Source: an uncultured Fidelibacterota bacterium
Lineage (GTDB): Bacteria > Marinisomatota > Marinisomatia > Marinisomatales > TCS55
Length of the DNA: 64,000 bases
Direction: 5' to 3'
Assembly: GCA_913046805.1 (NCBI GenBank)
Contig: CAJWTA010000001.1
Location: forward strand, 1 to 64,000
Within the stretch, counting starts at the first letter, position 1. Every line of letters starts with the position of its first letter. The translations under genes and the position numbers were made by a program. Below, in pieces: positions 57,694 to 64,000 of this stretch. The notes under the pieces were generated by a model. That model did not search any database, was not told where the DNA came from, and saw nothing but the letters and a program-made list of their open reading frames with translations.

Positions 57694-57784
57694 AGCAAGG
57701 CCTATTTTTTAATAATTTTTGTAATTGTATTAGCAATTAAAGATATATTAAAAATAATTGAACAAAATAACAAACAGATTCAGT

Positions 57785-59269
57785 CTATTTGTATTCGCCG
57801 AAAGTTCTTCGCAATGCATCAGATATTTCACCAAGTGTGCATTCTGACCTAGCAGCTTCAATGATTTTAGGCATTAAATTTTCATTTGTTTTGGAGCAAT
57901 TTTCAATATCCATTATTTTAGTTTTTACGTTCAGTTGATCTCTATTTTTTTTAAACTTCTTTATCTTGCTCATTTGATCCTTTAACGCATTTTTGTCAAT
58001 TTTTTGGAGATTAATATCAATTTCCTCGCCGTCAATATATTCATTTAGACCCACTACTATCTTTTTCTTTTCATCGATTGACTTTTGAAATTTATACGAG
58101 CTATTTGCTATTTCATCTTGAACCCATCCGTCACTTAAAACATCAATAGCGCCTCCTCTTTTGTCAATCTCATCTAGAATACCGTAAACTTCATCAATTG
58201 TTTGTTTGGTGAGTATCTCTACCTGTTCACTGTTAGCAAGTGGATCAACATAATTTGTAATCCCTGTTTCATGTGCTATAATTTGTTGTGTTCGTAGAGC
58301 AATTTTAGCAGAATTTTCAGTTGGTAGCGCAAGCGCTTCATCGTATGAATTGGTGTGGATAGATTGTGCGCCCCCCAAAACTGCAGATAAGGCTTGTATG
58401 GTTGTACGCGAAATATTGTTTTCAACTTGTTGCGCAGTTAAGGTAGAGCCTCCAGTTTGAACATGAAATCTGCACATCATAGCTTTTTCATTGATAACAT
58501 TGAATCGTTCTTTCATTATCTTCGCCCAAATTTCACGTGCGGCACGAAATTTTGCAATCTCCTCAAGAAAACCATTGTGTGAGTTAAAAAAGAAAGAAAG
58601 TCGTTCTCCAAAAGTATTTGGATCTAGTTTTTTTTCAATTGCAGCTTGAACGTATGCTATTCCATTGGCAAAGGTAAATGCAATTTCTTGCGACGCTGTT
58701 GAACCAGCCTCTCTAATATGGTAACCTGAGATAGAAATGGGGTTCCACCTTGGCATATGATTTTCGCAAAAAGAAAAAATATCTGTAATCAATCTCATTG
58801 AATGGTTAGGTGGATAAATATATGTCCCTCTGACAAGATATTCTTTAAGTATATCGTTTTGGATAGTTCCTTTTAATTTTTCTAGCGCAATACCTTTTTT
58901 TTCTGCCAATACTATATAAAACGATAATAAAATTGCCGCGGTAGAGTTGATTGTCATAGAAGTTGAAATACTTTCTAGGTTTATATCCTTGAATAAAGTT
59001 TCCATGTCATGAATGGAAGCAATTGGAACACCCACTTTACCTACTTCACCCTCTGACATTGGATGATCAGGATCGTATCCAATTTGTGTGGGTAGATCAA
59101 AGGCCACTGAAAGTCCAGCTACTCCTTGACTAATCAAATATTTATAACGCTTATTAGATTCTTTTGCTGAGGTATATCCGGCATATTGTCGCATGGTCCA
59201 GAGTCTGTCCTTATACATATTTTTATATATACCACGAGTAAAAGGGTATTTTCCAGCTCTTTTAGACAT
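57785..59269 (-). CDS. methylmalonyl-CoA mutase, large (catalytic) subunit without B12-binding domain
   Basis: 494 residues covering the TIM-barrel: 'YPFTRGIYKNMYKDRLWTMRQYAGYTSAKESN', 'GLSVAFDLPTQIGYDPDHPMSEGEVGKVGV', 'STAAILLSFY', 'LKGTIQNDILKEYLVRGTYIYPP', 'ISISGYHIREAGSTASQEIAFTFANGIAYV' and 'LGGAQSIHTNSYDEALALPTENSAKIALRTQQIIAHETG'. The Tyr in MRQYAG and the Arg in LVRGTYIYPP are the residues that specify methylmalonyl over isobutyryl substrates. No C-terminal cobalamin domain, so a separate small subunit must be encoded elsewhere. The N-terminus is very short. It links with birA, needed by propionyl-CoA carboxylase. Confidence 0.88.
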   Translation of the reverse strand: MSKRAGKYPFTRGIYKNMYKDRLWTMRQYAGYTSAKESNKRYKYLISQGVAGLSVAFDLPTQIGYDPDHPMSEGEVGKVGVPIASIHDMETLFKDINLESISTSMTINSTAAILLSFYIVLAEKKGIALEKLKGTIQNDILKEYLVRGTYIYPPNHSMRLITDIFSFCENHMPRWNPISISGYHIREAGSTASQEIAFTFANGIAYVQAAIEKKLDPNTFGERLSFFFNSHNGFLEEIAKFRAAREIWAKIMKERFNVINEKAMMCRFHVQTGGSTLTAQQVENNISRTTIQALSAVLGGAQSIHTNSYDEALALPTENSAKIALRTQQIIAHETGITNYVDPLANSEQVEILTKQTIDEVYGILDEIDKRGGAIDVLSDGWVQDEIANSSYKFQKSIDEKKKIVVGLNEYIDGEEIDINLQKIDKNALKDQMSKIKKFKKNRDQLNVKTKIMDIENCSKTNENLMPKIIEAARSECTLGEISDALRRTFGEYK

Positions 59270-59289
59270 AATTTTAAAGTCCGTTTTAA

Positions 59290-60024
59290 TTATTCAGAGG
59301 TTGACCGTGAATTCTTAATGTTGTTGTATGCTTTATTCACCATTTTAAATTTTTCTTCAGCTAGATTTCTTACTTCGTCTCCAAGGTGAGCAACCTTATC
59401 AGGGTGATATTTTATGGCCATTTTACGATAGGCTTTTTTTACCTCTTCATCAGTAGAATTCTTAGATATCTCTAATATTTTATAATCAGATTCAACATCT
59501 TTAATGAACATAGCCTTGATTGACAAAAAATCCTTTTGATTAATATTTAAATAATTTGAAATCGTGTGAATTAGTTTTTCCTCGCTTGGATGAATATTTC
59601 CGTCAGATAAAGATAACCCAAATAATATATGTAATAATTCCAGCCTACTGGGATGATCCATTGATCTTGCAATTTGTTTGCAAACATCTCTCATTGGATA
59701 TTCTTGTTTTAGAATATCTCGAAAAAGCGCCATAAAATCTCGAACTTGTTTTGAATTAAATTCTTTAGCTAAAAATGTCTTTACAAAATCGAGCTCAGAT
59801 TTAAGCATTTTTTGGTCGGCTTTCATTACCGCTGCAAATAATACAAGCAATGAAACCATAAAGTCACCAGGTTGAGTACTTGGGTAGGATCCTGAATCGA
59901 TATAATTATTAGAAAAATTACCTTGACCTCTCATACTGCCAAGCGAATATCCCAGTATCGCTCCTATAGGCCCTCCAAGAACCCAGCCAAGACCTCCCCA
60001 TAGTAATTGTTTTCTAATATTCAA
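59290..60024 (-). CDS. TerB / DnaJ domain protein (DjlA-like)
   Basis: 244 residues from a TTG at 60024, chosen because AAAGGA lies nine bases upstream; a TTG at 60042 would add six residues without a ribosome-binding site. A Gly-rich N-terminal segment (about 10-30, '[22 protein letters not shown]') like DjlA's membrane anchor, a TerB-like helical domain (about 50-165) and a C-terminal J-domain ('[36 protein letters not shown]', HPD motif). DjlA is a DnaK co-chaperone at the membrane. It precedes the mutase gene by 20 nt. E. coli DjlA is longer, so orthology is not certain. Confidence 0.78.
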   Translation of the reverse strand: MNIRKQLLWGGLGWVLGGPIGAILGYSLGSMRGQGNFSNNYIDSGSYPSTQPGDFMVSLLVLFAAVMKADQKMLKSELDFVKTFLAKEFNSKQVRDFMALFRDILKQEYPMRDVCKQIARSMDHPSRLELLHILFGLSLSDGNIHPSEEKLIHTISNYLNINQKDFLSIKAMFIKDVESDYKILEISKNSTDEEVKKAYRKMAIKYHPDKVAHLGDEVRNLAEEKFKMVNKAYNNIKNSRSTSE

Positions 60025-60105
60025 TGAATTTTGTCCTTTCAAGAATGAATGAAGTTAATACAATTTTGGGTTTGATATTGTTGCTTAAGAAATACATTTA
60101 GTTAT

Positions 60106-60657
60106 ATGAATCAACTTACATCATCAAACCCATTACAGTGGTTAAAAAGATTACGCTCAGGAGGTAAGCTCGGATTTAATTCTCTTGCTATTAAAAAAAG
60201 AGGAAAAATTCCGATTAGTTACCTAATTATTTTGCCAGAGCATGCAACAGAATCGGATCTAGCAAAAAGATTTTTAGAGTCAATGAGAAATGCGTTAGGA
60301 CCTAGAAAGAAAAGGAATATGAAATTGCTCGGGCCTGAAATTATTGGAAATCTTATCGATATCCATGAGTTTAACGATTATATTTTTTACACTGATGAGG
60401 ATTTAAATCGATGGGGAAAGCCAGGAAAAGAGTTGATCGGTGCTTGCGAGAAAATTAAAGTTGATACAATTTTAGACCTTAATCAGGAGTTTGCCCCTTC
60501 ATCAGCTGCTCTTTCAAAAATAATAAGCGCTCCAATGAAAATAGGTTTTTATAGCGAGGAGGGTGAAAAAATATATAATATTATGATTCGTAGAAAAGGT
60601 GAAGATTTGGCAGAAAGTGGTTTTAAAGAAATTTTTCAAATTTTGGGTATTGAATGA
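60106..60657 (+). CDS. conserved protein of unknown function, translationally coupled to alternative GlmU
   Basis: 183 residues, no signal peptide. The sequence resembles the Bacteroidetes DUF6913-like pattern and the N-terminal half of glycosyltransferase-9-like proteins ('ISYLIILPEHATESDLAKRFLESM', 'YIFYTDEDLNRWGKPGKE', 'DTILDLNQEFAPSSAALSKIISAPMKIGFYSEEGEKIYNIMI'), but I do not recognise it with confidence. Its stop overlaps the start of the next gene by 4 nt (ATGA), so a role in amino-sugar or envelope metabolism is possible. The function is unknown. Confidence 0.6.
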   Translation: MNQLTSSNPLQWLKRLRSGGKLGFNSLAIKKRGKIPISYLIILPEHATESDLAKRFLESMRNALGPRKKRNMKLLGPEIIGNLIDIHEFNDYIFYTDEDLNRWGKPGKELIGACEKIKVDTILDLNQEFAPSSAALSKIISAPMKIGFYSEEGEKIYNIMIRRKGEDLAESGFKEIFQILGIE

Positions 60658-61853
60658 AAATATACGTGTTCGAAGATAATAGGTTTTCAGATTTTTTTCC
60701 AATCACCACAACTAGAGCGGTTTTTGATGTAAGGATCGGAAGATCAACATTCTTAGAGCGAATTATAAAAGTTTTTTCAGATTGCTCTGTATCATTAATT
60801 GTCAGAGATGACCTCAAAGAAATAGTTTCAGAACGTCACCCAAACTTTAGTGTTAATCCTGATAATTTTGAAGATGCCATTTGGATCTCTGGATCTGTTA
60901 TGTGGAGTAAAGAAGATGTAAAAAAACTTTTAGAAGAAAATACTGCATTTATGTATCGAAATAGGCTTGTTGGTGTTAATATTTCTTCTTTGAATGCAGA
61001 AAAATGGAATAGCAATGGAGGGCCACTGGCCTGCCTACCGAATGACATTGAGATGAAGGAGATTAACGTTAATCAATGTAATTATTTGTGGGATATAATT
61101 AAATCGATTGGCAATTCGATCGAGGAGGACGTTATTGGGTTAGATGCTGTCAGTAAAGATGATTTTTCCAAAATACATCTGATTAACCCTGATAAAATTT
61201 TTATCAACAATGCAAATATAATGCCAGGTACAATAATCAACGCTGAAAAAGGACCTGTATATATTGATAAAAATGTGCACCTTTTCGGACAGTCTTACAT
61301 TGAGGGTCCAGTTTATATAGGACCAGATACGATTATAAGTCCTTTATCCAAAATTAAAGACACTGTAATTGGAAGCAATTGCAAAATTGGCGGCGAAGTA
61401 GAATCATCGGTCATTCAGGGTTTTTCAAATAAAGTTCACGAAGGTCATCTTGGTGATTCGTTTGTAGGCGAGTGGGTGAATTTAGGAGCGGGAACCTCTA
61501 ACAGTAACCTCAAAAATAATTACACCTCTGTCAAGGTCCAATTAAGTGAAGAGCTGGTAGATTCTAACAGTCTTCATATCGGTTGCTTTATCGGTGATCA
61601 TGTAAAAACAGCAATCGGAACTCTTATTAATTCCGGTTCAGTTATTAGCCCAGCCTCAATGGTTTCAAGCTACGGTTTCATACCGAAGACTCTACCCCCG
61701 TTCTCGTGGTATGTAAACAGAAAGTTGGATAAAATGGATTTTAACAAATTTGTTATGACTGCCAAAAAAGTAAAAGAAAGAAGGAATCAGACCTTTACTT
61801 CGATTGAAGAGGCGTTTTATAATAAATTGCGGATAAATACTGAAAGTAATTGA
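60654..61853 (+). CDS. alternative GlmU-like sugar nucleotidyltransferase/acetyltransferase
   Basis: 399 residues. The N-terminal domain starts 'MKIYVFEDNRFSDFFPITTTRAVFDVRIGRSTFLERI', the pattern of the 'alternative GlmU' family found in Bacteroidetes relatives; it lacks the G-x-G-T-R-M loop of normal nucleotidyltransferases. The C-terminal left-handed beta-helix (about 190-360) shows hexapeptide repeats ('VYIDKNVHLFGQSYIEGPVYIGPDTIISPLSKIKDTVIGSNCKIGG') and 'WVNLGAGTSNSNLKNNY'. By inference it makes UDP-GlcNAc for peptidoglycan and lipid A. It is translationally coupled to the unknown protein upstream. Confidence 0.82.
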   Translation: MKIYVFEDNRFSDFFPITTTRAVFDVRIGRSTFLERIIKVFSDCSVSLIVRDDLKEIVSERHPNFSVNPDNFEDAIWISGSVMWSKEDVKKLLEENTAFMYRNRLVGVNISSLNAEKWNSNGGPLACLPNDIEMKEINVNQCNYLWDIIKSIGNSIEEDVIGLDAVSKDDFSKIHLINPDKIFINNANIMPGTIINAEKGPVYIDKNVHLFGQSYIEGPVYIGPDTIISPLSKIKDTVIGSNCKIGGEVESSVIQGFSNKVHEGHLGDSFVGEWVNLGAGTSNSNLKNNYTSVKVQLSEELVDSNSLHIGCFIGDHVKTAIGTLINSGSVISPASMVSSYGFIPKTLPPFSWYVNRKLDKMDFNKFVMTAKKVKERRNQTFTSIEEAFYNKLRINTESN

Positions 61854-61905
61854 CCTAATATGATACTCCGATTATATTCGTTTCCCATTTAATAGGAAAA
61901 AATTA

Positions 61906-62307
61906 ATGTTAGAAGGTATTATTTGTCCAGCTTGTGAGGGCTCCTTAGAAGAAGTCGATATCAAAGAGTCTCTGACCTGCATACATTGTAAAACAGATTT
62001 AAAGGACCGTAAGTATTTAGATTTTTTAGAATACTTAATGGCAAATGCATTGGTCGAAGACCTTGATTTTTTTGATCAGAAGGTTTATAGTGAGGATGTT
62101 GAGCGTTTAGAACCTGAAGATGAAGAAGATGTTGACCCTGATGATTTTGAGAAGAAAAAAGATATTTTCAGTTTATATGAAACAGAAATGGAAATTTATA
62201 AGCAGAAAGCTGAAGATGAAGAAATAAAAGGCTACGAGGATTTTGAGGGAATTGAAGAAGAATGGGAAGATTTTAATCAAAGTAAAACTAAAAAAAAGAA
62301 TGACTAG
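61906..62307 (+). CDS. small acidic zinc-ribbon protein
   Basis: 133 residues. The N-terminus has a zinc ribbon of two CxxC pairs ('CPACEGSLEEVDIKESLTCIHC'). The remaining 100 residues are very acidic (runs such as 'EPEDEEDVDPDDFEKKKD' and 'EDEEIKGYEDFEGIEEEWED') with a short Lys-rich tail. I do not recognise a family; the ribbon suggests contact with nucleic acid or protein, the acidic part a mimic or scaffold. The DUF3467 gene follows after 2 nt, so they are co-expressed. Confidence 0.65.
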   Translation: MLEGIICPACEGSLEEVDIKESLTCIHCKTDLKDRKYLDFLEYLMANALVEDLDFFDQKVYSEDVERLEPEDEEDVDPDDFEKKKDIFSLYETEMEIYKQKAEDEEIKGYEDFEGIEEEWEDFNQSKTKKKND

Positions 62308-62309
62308 CC

Positions 62310-62630
62310 ATGGAAAATAAAAAAAATATTCAACAGATTAATATCGAATTATCTCAAGAGACCAGTGAAGGTGAATATTCAAATTTTGTTGTCGTTACAC
62401 ATTCTCCTGCAGAATTTGTAATGGACTTCACCAAGATACTTCCAGGCGTTACCAAGGCTCGAGTTCATTCAAGAATCGTGATGGCTCCTCAACATACAAA
62501 AGCATTTTTGTCTGCTCTCAAAGATAATATTGATAGGTACGAAAACGAGCATGGAAAAATTGTATCACCCGAAAGAGAAGGGTTTGGAGATTATCCAATA
62601 AATACTCCGGAGGATTCTCTGCCAAACTAA
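62310..62630 (+). CDS. DUF3467 family protein
   Basis: 106 residues, cytoplasmic. 'EGEYSNFVVVTHSPAEFVMDFTKILPGVTKARVHSRIVMAPQHTKAFLSALKDNIDRYENEHGKI' is the whole DUF3467 domain as I know it, a small family widely present in bacteria and of unknown role. It lies right after the zinc-ribbon gene, and overlaps the convergent PAP2 gene by 4 nt at its 3' end. Confidence 0.85.
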   Translation: MENKKNIQQINIELSQETSEGEYSNFVVVTHSPAEFVMDFTKILPGVTKARVHSRIVMAPQHTKAFLSALKDNIDRYENEHGKIVSPEREGFGDYPINTPEDSLPN

Positions 62631-63202
62631 TATTGAGCCCAAGTCTTTTCTGCTTTTAAGCCTCTTACCTTTATCATTGTCCAAATAGTTAATACTATCC
62701 ATCCCAGACCGTATCCTAGTAACCCTCCAAAGAGAATATCCGCTGGATAGTGAACACCTACGTAAACTCTACTAAATGCAACCATTAAAGCAATTGTAAA
62801 GAATACTTTCTTGTACCTGAAATAGAAATACCCTAGAATAGTTGCAGAGGCATACATATTTGCAGCATGCGATGATACAAAGCCATATTTACCTCCCTTT
62901 GGTACAAGCAATCGAATTCCATCAATTAATTCATGACTTGGTCTTAATCGAGCAAAGTACGGTTTCAAAATTTGAGCAGAAGTATAATCTGCTAAAATTA
63001 TAGCAATAATCAAAACTGCAGAACAAATCTTACCACGACGCCCACCTTTAATGATTAGAATTATTACTCCAGCTAAGATAGGAAGTGTCCATATGTCTTG
63101 ATTTGTAATTATGGGAAAAAATATATCAAACAGCGGATTTGAAATCGTACTATTAAAAAAATTAAATATTAGCTTATCTAATGTAAGGAAATAGTCTAAC
63201 AT
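62627..63202 (-). CDS. PAP2-family membrane phosphatase
   Basis: 191 residues with about five hydrophobic helices. The three PAP2 signature blocks are 'KPYFARLRP' (KxxxxxxRP), 'FVSSHAANMYAS' (PSGH-like, here SSHA) and 'SRVYVGVHYPADILFGG' (SRxxxxxHxxxD). It removes phosphate from a lipid such as undecaprenyl diphosphate, phosphatidylglycerol phosphate or lipid A 1-phosphate; the exact substrate is not readable. Its position beside envelope genes fits any of these. The 3' end overlaps the DUF3467 gene. Confidence 0.88.
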   Translation of the reverse strand: MLDYFLTLDKLIFNFFNSTISNPLFDIFFPIITNQDIWTLPILAGVIILIIKGGRRGKICSAVLIIAIILADYTSAQILKPYFARLRPSHELIDGIRLLVPKGGKYGFVSSHAANMYASATILGYFYFRYKKVFFTIALMVAFSRVYVGVHYPADILFGGLLGYGLGWIVLTIWTMIKVRGLKAEKTWAQY

Positions 63203-63239
63203 GTAATATTTTTTATAATAATTTGAATTAAATTAGTGC

Positions 63240-63268
63240 TTGTCATGATTCGAATGCCTAAATAAATT
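63240..63268 (+). promoter_or_regulatory. candidate promoter of the stem-loop RNA
   Basis: TTGTCA (63240-63245), 17-nt spacer and TAAATT (63263-63268). The start would be near 63275, five bases before the first base of the stem-loop. Confidence 0.5.
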
Positions 63269-63273
63269 TAGCA

Positions 63274-63348
63274 TATTTTAACAGGACTGCATTTAAGAAA
63301 GCTGGTTGTTCCCCCGCTCCCAGTTTTCTGCGGTCCTGTTCATTTTTT
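63274..63348 (+). ncRNA. candidate small RNA: long hairpin with C-rich loop and terminal U-tract
   Basis: Outer stem AACAGGACTGC (63280-63290) with GCGGTCCTGTT (63330-63340), 11 bp with one G-U pair. A 5-nt bulge (63291-63295) leads to an inner stem AGAAAGCTGG (63296-63305) with CCAGTTTTCT (63320-63329), 10 bp with one G-U pair. The 14-nt apical loop holds CCCCC (63311-63315). A T6 tract (63343-63348) follows almost at once. A promoter fits just upstream, and no gene runs into it on this strand, so it is not the terminator of an upstream gene. It may be an independent small RNA or a thiolase leader. I could not match it to a known family. Confidence 0.55.
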
Positions 63349-63364
63349 AAAAATGAAAGATATC

Positions 63365-63469
63365 TCATTTCCTTCGTCTTTCAATCAACCTTATTATTGA
63401 CCACAGAAGAATTATTGATCCAACAAAAAATAAAATATTGGATAAGATTATTGTTGCTATTTTACTCAT
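63365..63469 (-). CDS. possible 34-residue single-span membrane peptide
   Basis: MSKIATIILSNILFFVGSII followed by LLWSIIRLIERRRK: a hydrophobic stretch and a basic C-terminus, typical of small membrane proteins. No Shine-Dalgarno sequence is seen and there is no homologue I know. It lies outside the thiolase gene, in the opposite direction. Confidence 0.25.
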   Translation of the reverse strand: MSKIATIILSNILFFVGSIILLWSIIRLIERRRK

Positions 63470-63569
63470 TTGCTTGTTGCTAGTTATCTTAAGTTTTAAT
63501 TGTGTAAAATAATATAAATTTAAGCTTAATTTTTTTTCGATACGTTTAAAAATTAAAAAACAAATTGTT

Positions 63570-64000
63570 ATGAACGAATCATTTATATACGATACAATTA
63601 GGACGCCAAGAGGCAAAAGAAAGAACGGCTCCCTGCATGAGATAACTCCAACAGATCTTTTATCTAAGCTGATGCTTGCTCTTTCAGACAAGCACGATCT
63701 GAATACTTCAGAAATTGACGATGTGATAATAGGATGCGTTATGCCCGTAGGTGACCAGGGTGCAAATATTGGTAAAACTGCAGCCCAGTACGCAGGATGG
63801 GATATTGACGTACCTGGAATGCAAATTAATAGATGTTGTGGTTCGGGACTCGAGGCTGTAAATCTTGCTGCTATGAAAGTTCGATCCGGCTGGGAAGATC
63901 TCATTGTTGCGGGCGGTATTGAATCTATGTCTAGAGTTCCAATGGGTTCAGATTTAGGTTCAATGGCTTATGAGCCTAAAGTTAGTTTGAATAACATTTA
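63570..64000 (+). CDS. acetyl-CoA acetyltransferase (thiolase), N-terminal part cut by window edge
   Basis: The first 143 residues of a thiolase from ATG 63570: 'FIYDTIRTPRGKRKNGSLHEITPTDLL', 'IDDVIIGCVMPVGDQGANIGKTAAQYAGW' and the nucleophile 'INRCCGSGLEAVNLAAMKVRSG', with catalytic Cys at residue 90 (the second of a Cys-Cys pair at 89-90). It continues 'VAGGIESMSRVPMG'. It condenses or cleaves acyl-CoA, fitting beta-oxidation or glutaryl-CoA breakdown. The frame stays open to the last base. The 180-residue frame on the opposite strand here is a shadow. Confidence 0.93.
   Translation, partial: MNESFIYDTIRTPRGKRKNGSLHEITPTDLLSKLMLALSDKHDLNTSEIDDVIIGCVMPVGDQGANIGKTAAQYAGWDIDVPGMQINRCCGSGLEAVNLAAMKVRSGWEDLIVAGGIESMSRVPMGSDLGSMAYEPKVSLNNI

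Larger units (their letters stand above)
63203..63569. other. 367-bp region between PAP2 gene and thiolase
   Basis: It holds a candidate promoter (63240-63268), a strong stem-loop RNA with U-tract (63274-63348) and, on the minus strand, a short open frame for a 34-residue hydrophobic peptide (63365-63469). The last 100 bp before the thiolase are plain AT-rich DNA with nothing clear. Confidence 0.55.

Noticed and set aside
63274..63348. The stem-loop as signal recognition particle RNA
   Set aside because: The conserved GGAAGGAAGCAGCC-type loop of 4.5S RNA is missing on both strands and the RNA is too short.
63365..63904. A 179-residue frame on the minus strand at the right edge
   Set aside because: Most of it lies opposite a clear thiolase reading frame (63570-64000). 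Only the last 34 codons, which lie outside it, were kept as a weak small-peptide candidate.

Overview
The window reads as a compact, low-GC (AT-rich throughout) chromosome segment of a free-living, Gram-negative marine-type bacterium of the Fibrobacteres-Chlorobi-Bacteroidetes (FCB) group. The best fit by inference is Candidatus Marinimicrobia (SAR406). The reasons are a full Kdo/LPS-export gene set, a PorD-like (DUF4835) protein otherwise known from type IX secretion, a DUF2723 (GT117/TMEM260-like) membrane protein, a Bacteroidetes-type alternative GlmU, a fused alpha-beta E1 2-oxoacid dehydrogenase, and very tight gene packing. Taxonomy is inferred from gene content, not proven. I see no rRNA, tRNA, CRISPR array, insertion sequence, prophage or integrase; this looks like ordinary core chromosome, and the novelty lies in regulation and unusual protein variants.

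Layout. 1-5861 (+): the end of recG, a DUF1844 protein, a DUF2723 membrane glycosyltransferase-like protein and a family 2 glycosyltransferase. 5862-6683 (-): the PorD-like protein. 6750-17886 (+): cca, a TonB-dependent receptor with a lipoprotein partner, a Yip1 protein, then a TolC / MacA-like adaptor / ABC ATPase / two-permease efflux cluster. 17932-28012 (+): a long envelope operon behind a good sigma70-type promoter, kdsB-pyrG-kdsA-kdsC-lptC-lptB-rpoN-hflK-hflC-argF-kdsD. 28014-30778 (-): lpxH, a HEAT-repeat lipoprotein and an exported FxLYD-like protein. 30915-34085 (+): a large peptidase-MA / beta-propeller / beta-barrel protein. 34100-41580 (+): radA-tgt, four exported proteins of unknown function, a NUDIX hydrolase, queG, elbB and a Rieske ferredoxin (tgt and queG both serve queuosine). 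41590-44854 (-): mdh, then rng-rplU-rpmA ending at a clear terminator.

44855-45246 is the regulatory highlight: the divergent rng/metH intergenic region carries two near-perfect palindromes and, next to metH, an apparent SAM-II-type (SAM-II/V) riboswitch. Its 3' pseudoknot strand can also pair with the loop of a terminator-like hairpin whose U-tract abuts the metH start codon.

45247-56270 (+): metH, cysQ, thyX, the fused E1 dehydrogenase, a FabD-like acyltransferase in which the malonyl-binding Arg is Met, a glutaryl-CoA-type dehydrogenase and a CDF cation transporter. 56256-60024 (-): a TerB/DnaJ protein, the large subunit of methylmalonyl-CoA mutase, a LysM lipoprotein and birA with an apparent one-base frameshift near its start. 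60106-62630 (+): a small unknown protein coupled to the alternative GlmU, an acidic zinc-ribbon protein and a DUF3467 protein. 62627-63202 (-): a PAP2 phosphatase. 63203-63569 holds a promoter and a strong stem-loop with a U-tract (candidate small RNA), and 63570-64000 is the start of a thiolase cut by the window edge.

How the genes work together: kdsD/A/C/B make CMP-Kdo (PyrG supplies CTP), LpxH acts in lipid A synthesis, and LptB/LptC export LPS. The 2-oxoacid dehydrogenase, glutaryl-CoA-type dehydrogenase, thiolase and methylmalonyl-CoA mutase point to amino-acid and propionyl-CoA catabolism. MetH and the mutase both need cobalamin; the TonB receptor could be an importer for it, but nothing in the sequence shows its substrate. 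All five convergent gene pairs abut or overlap (gaps 0, 1 and 9 nt; overlaps 4 and 15 nt), a sign of genome streamlining.
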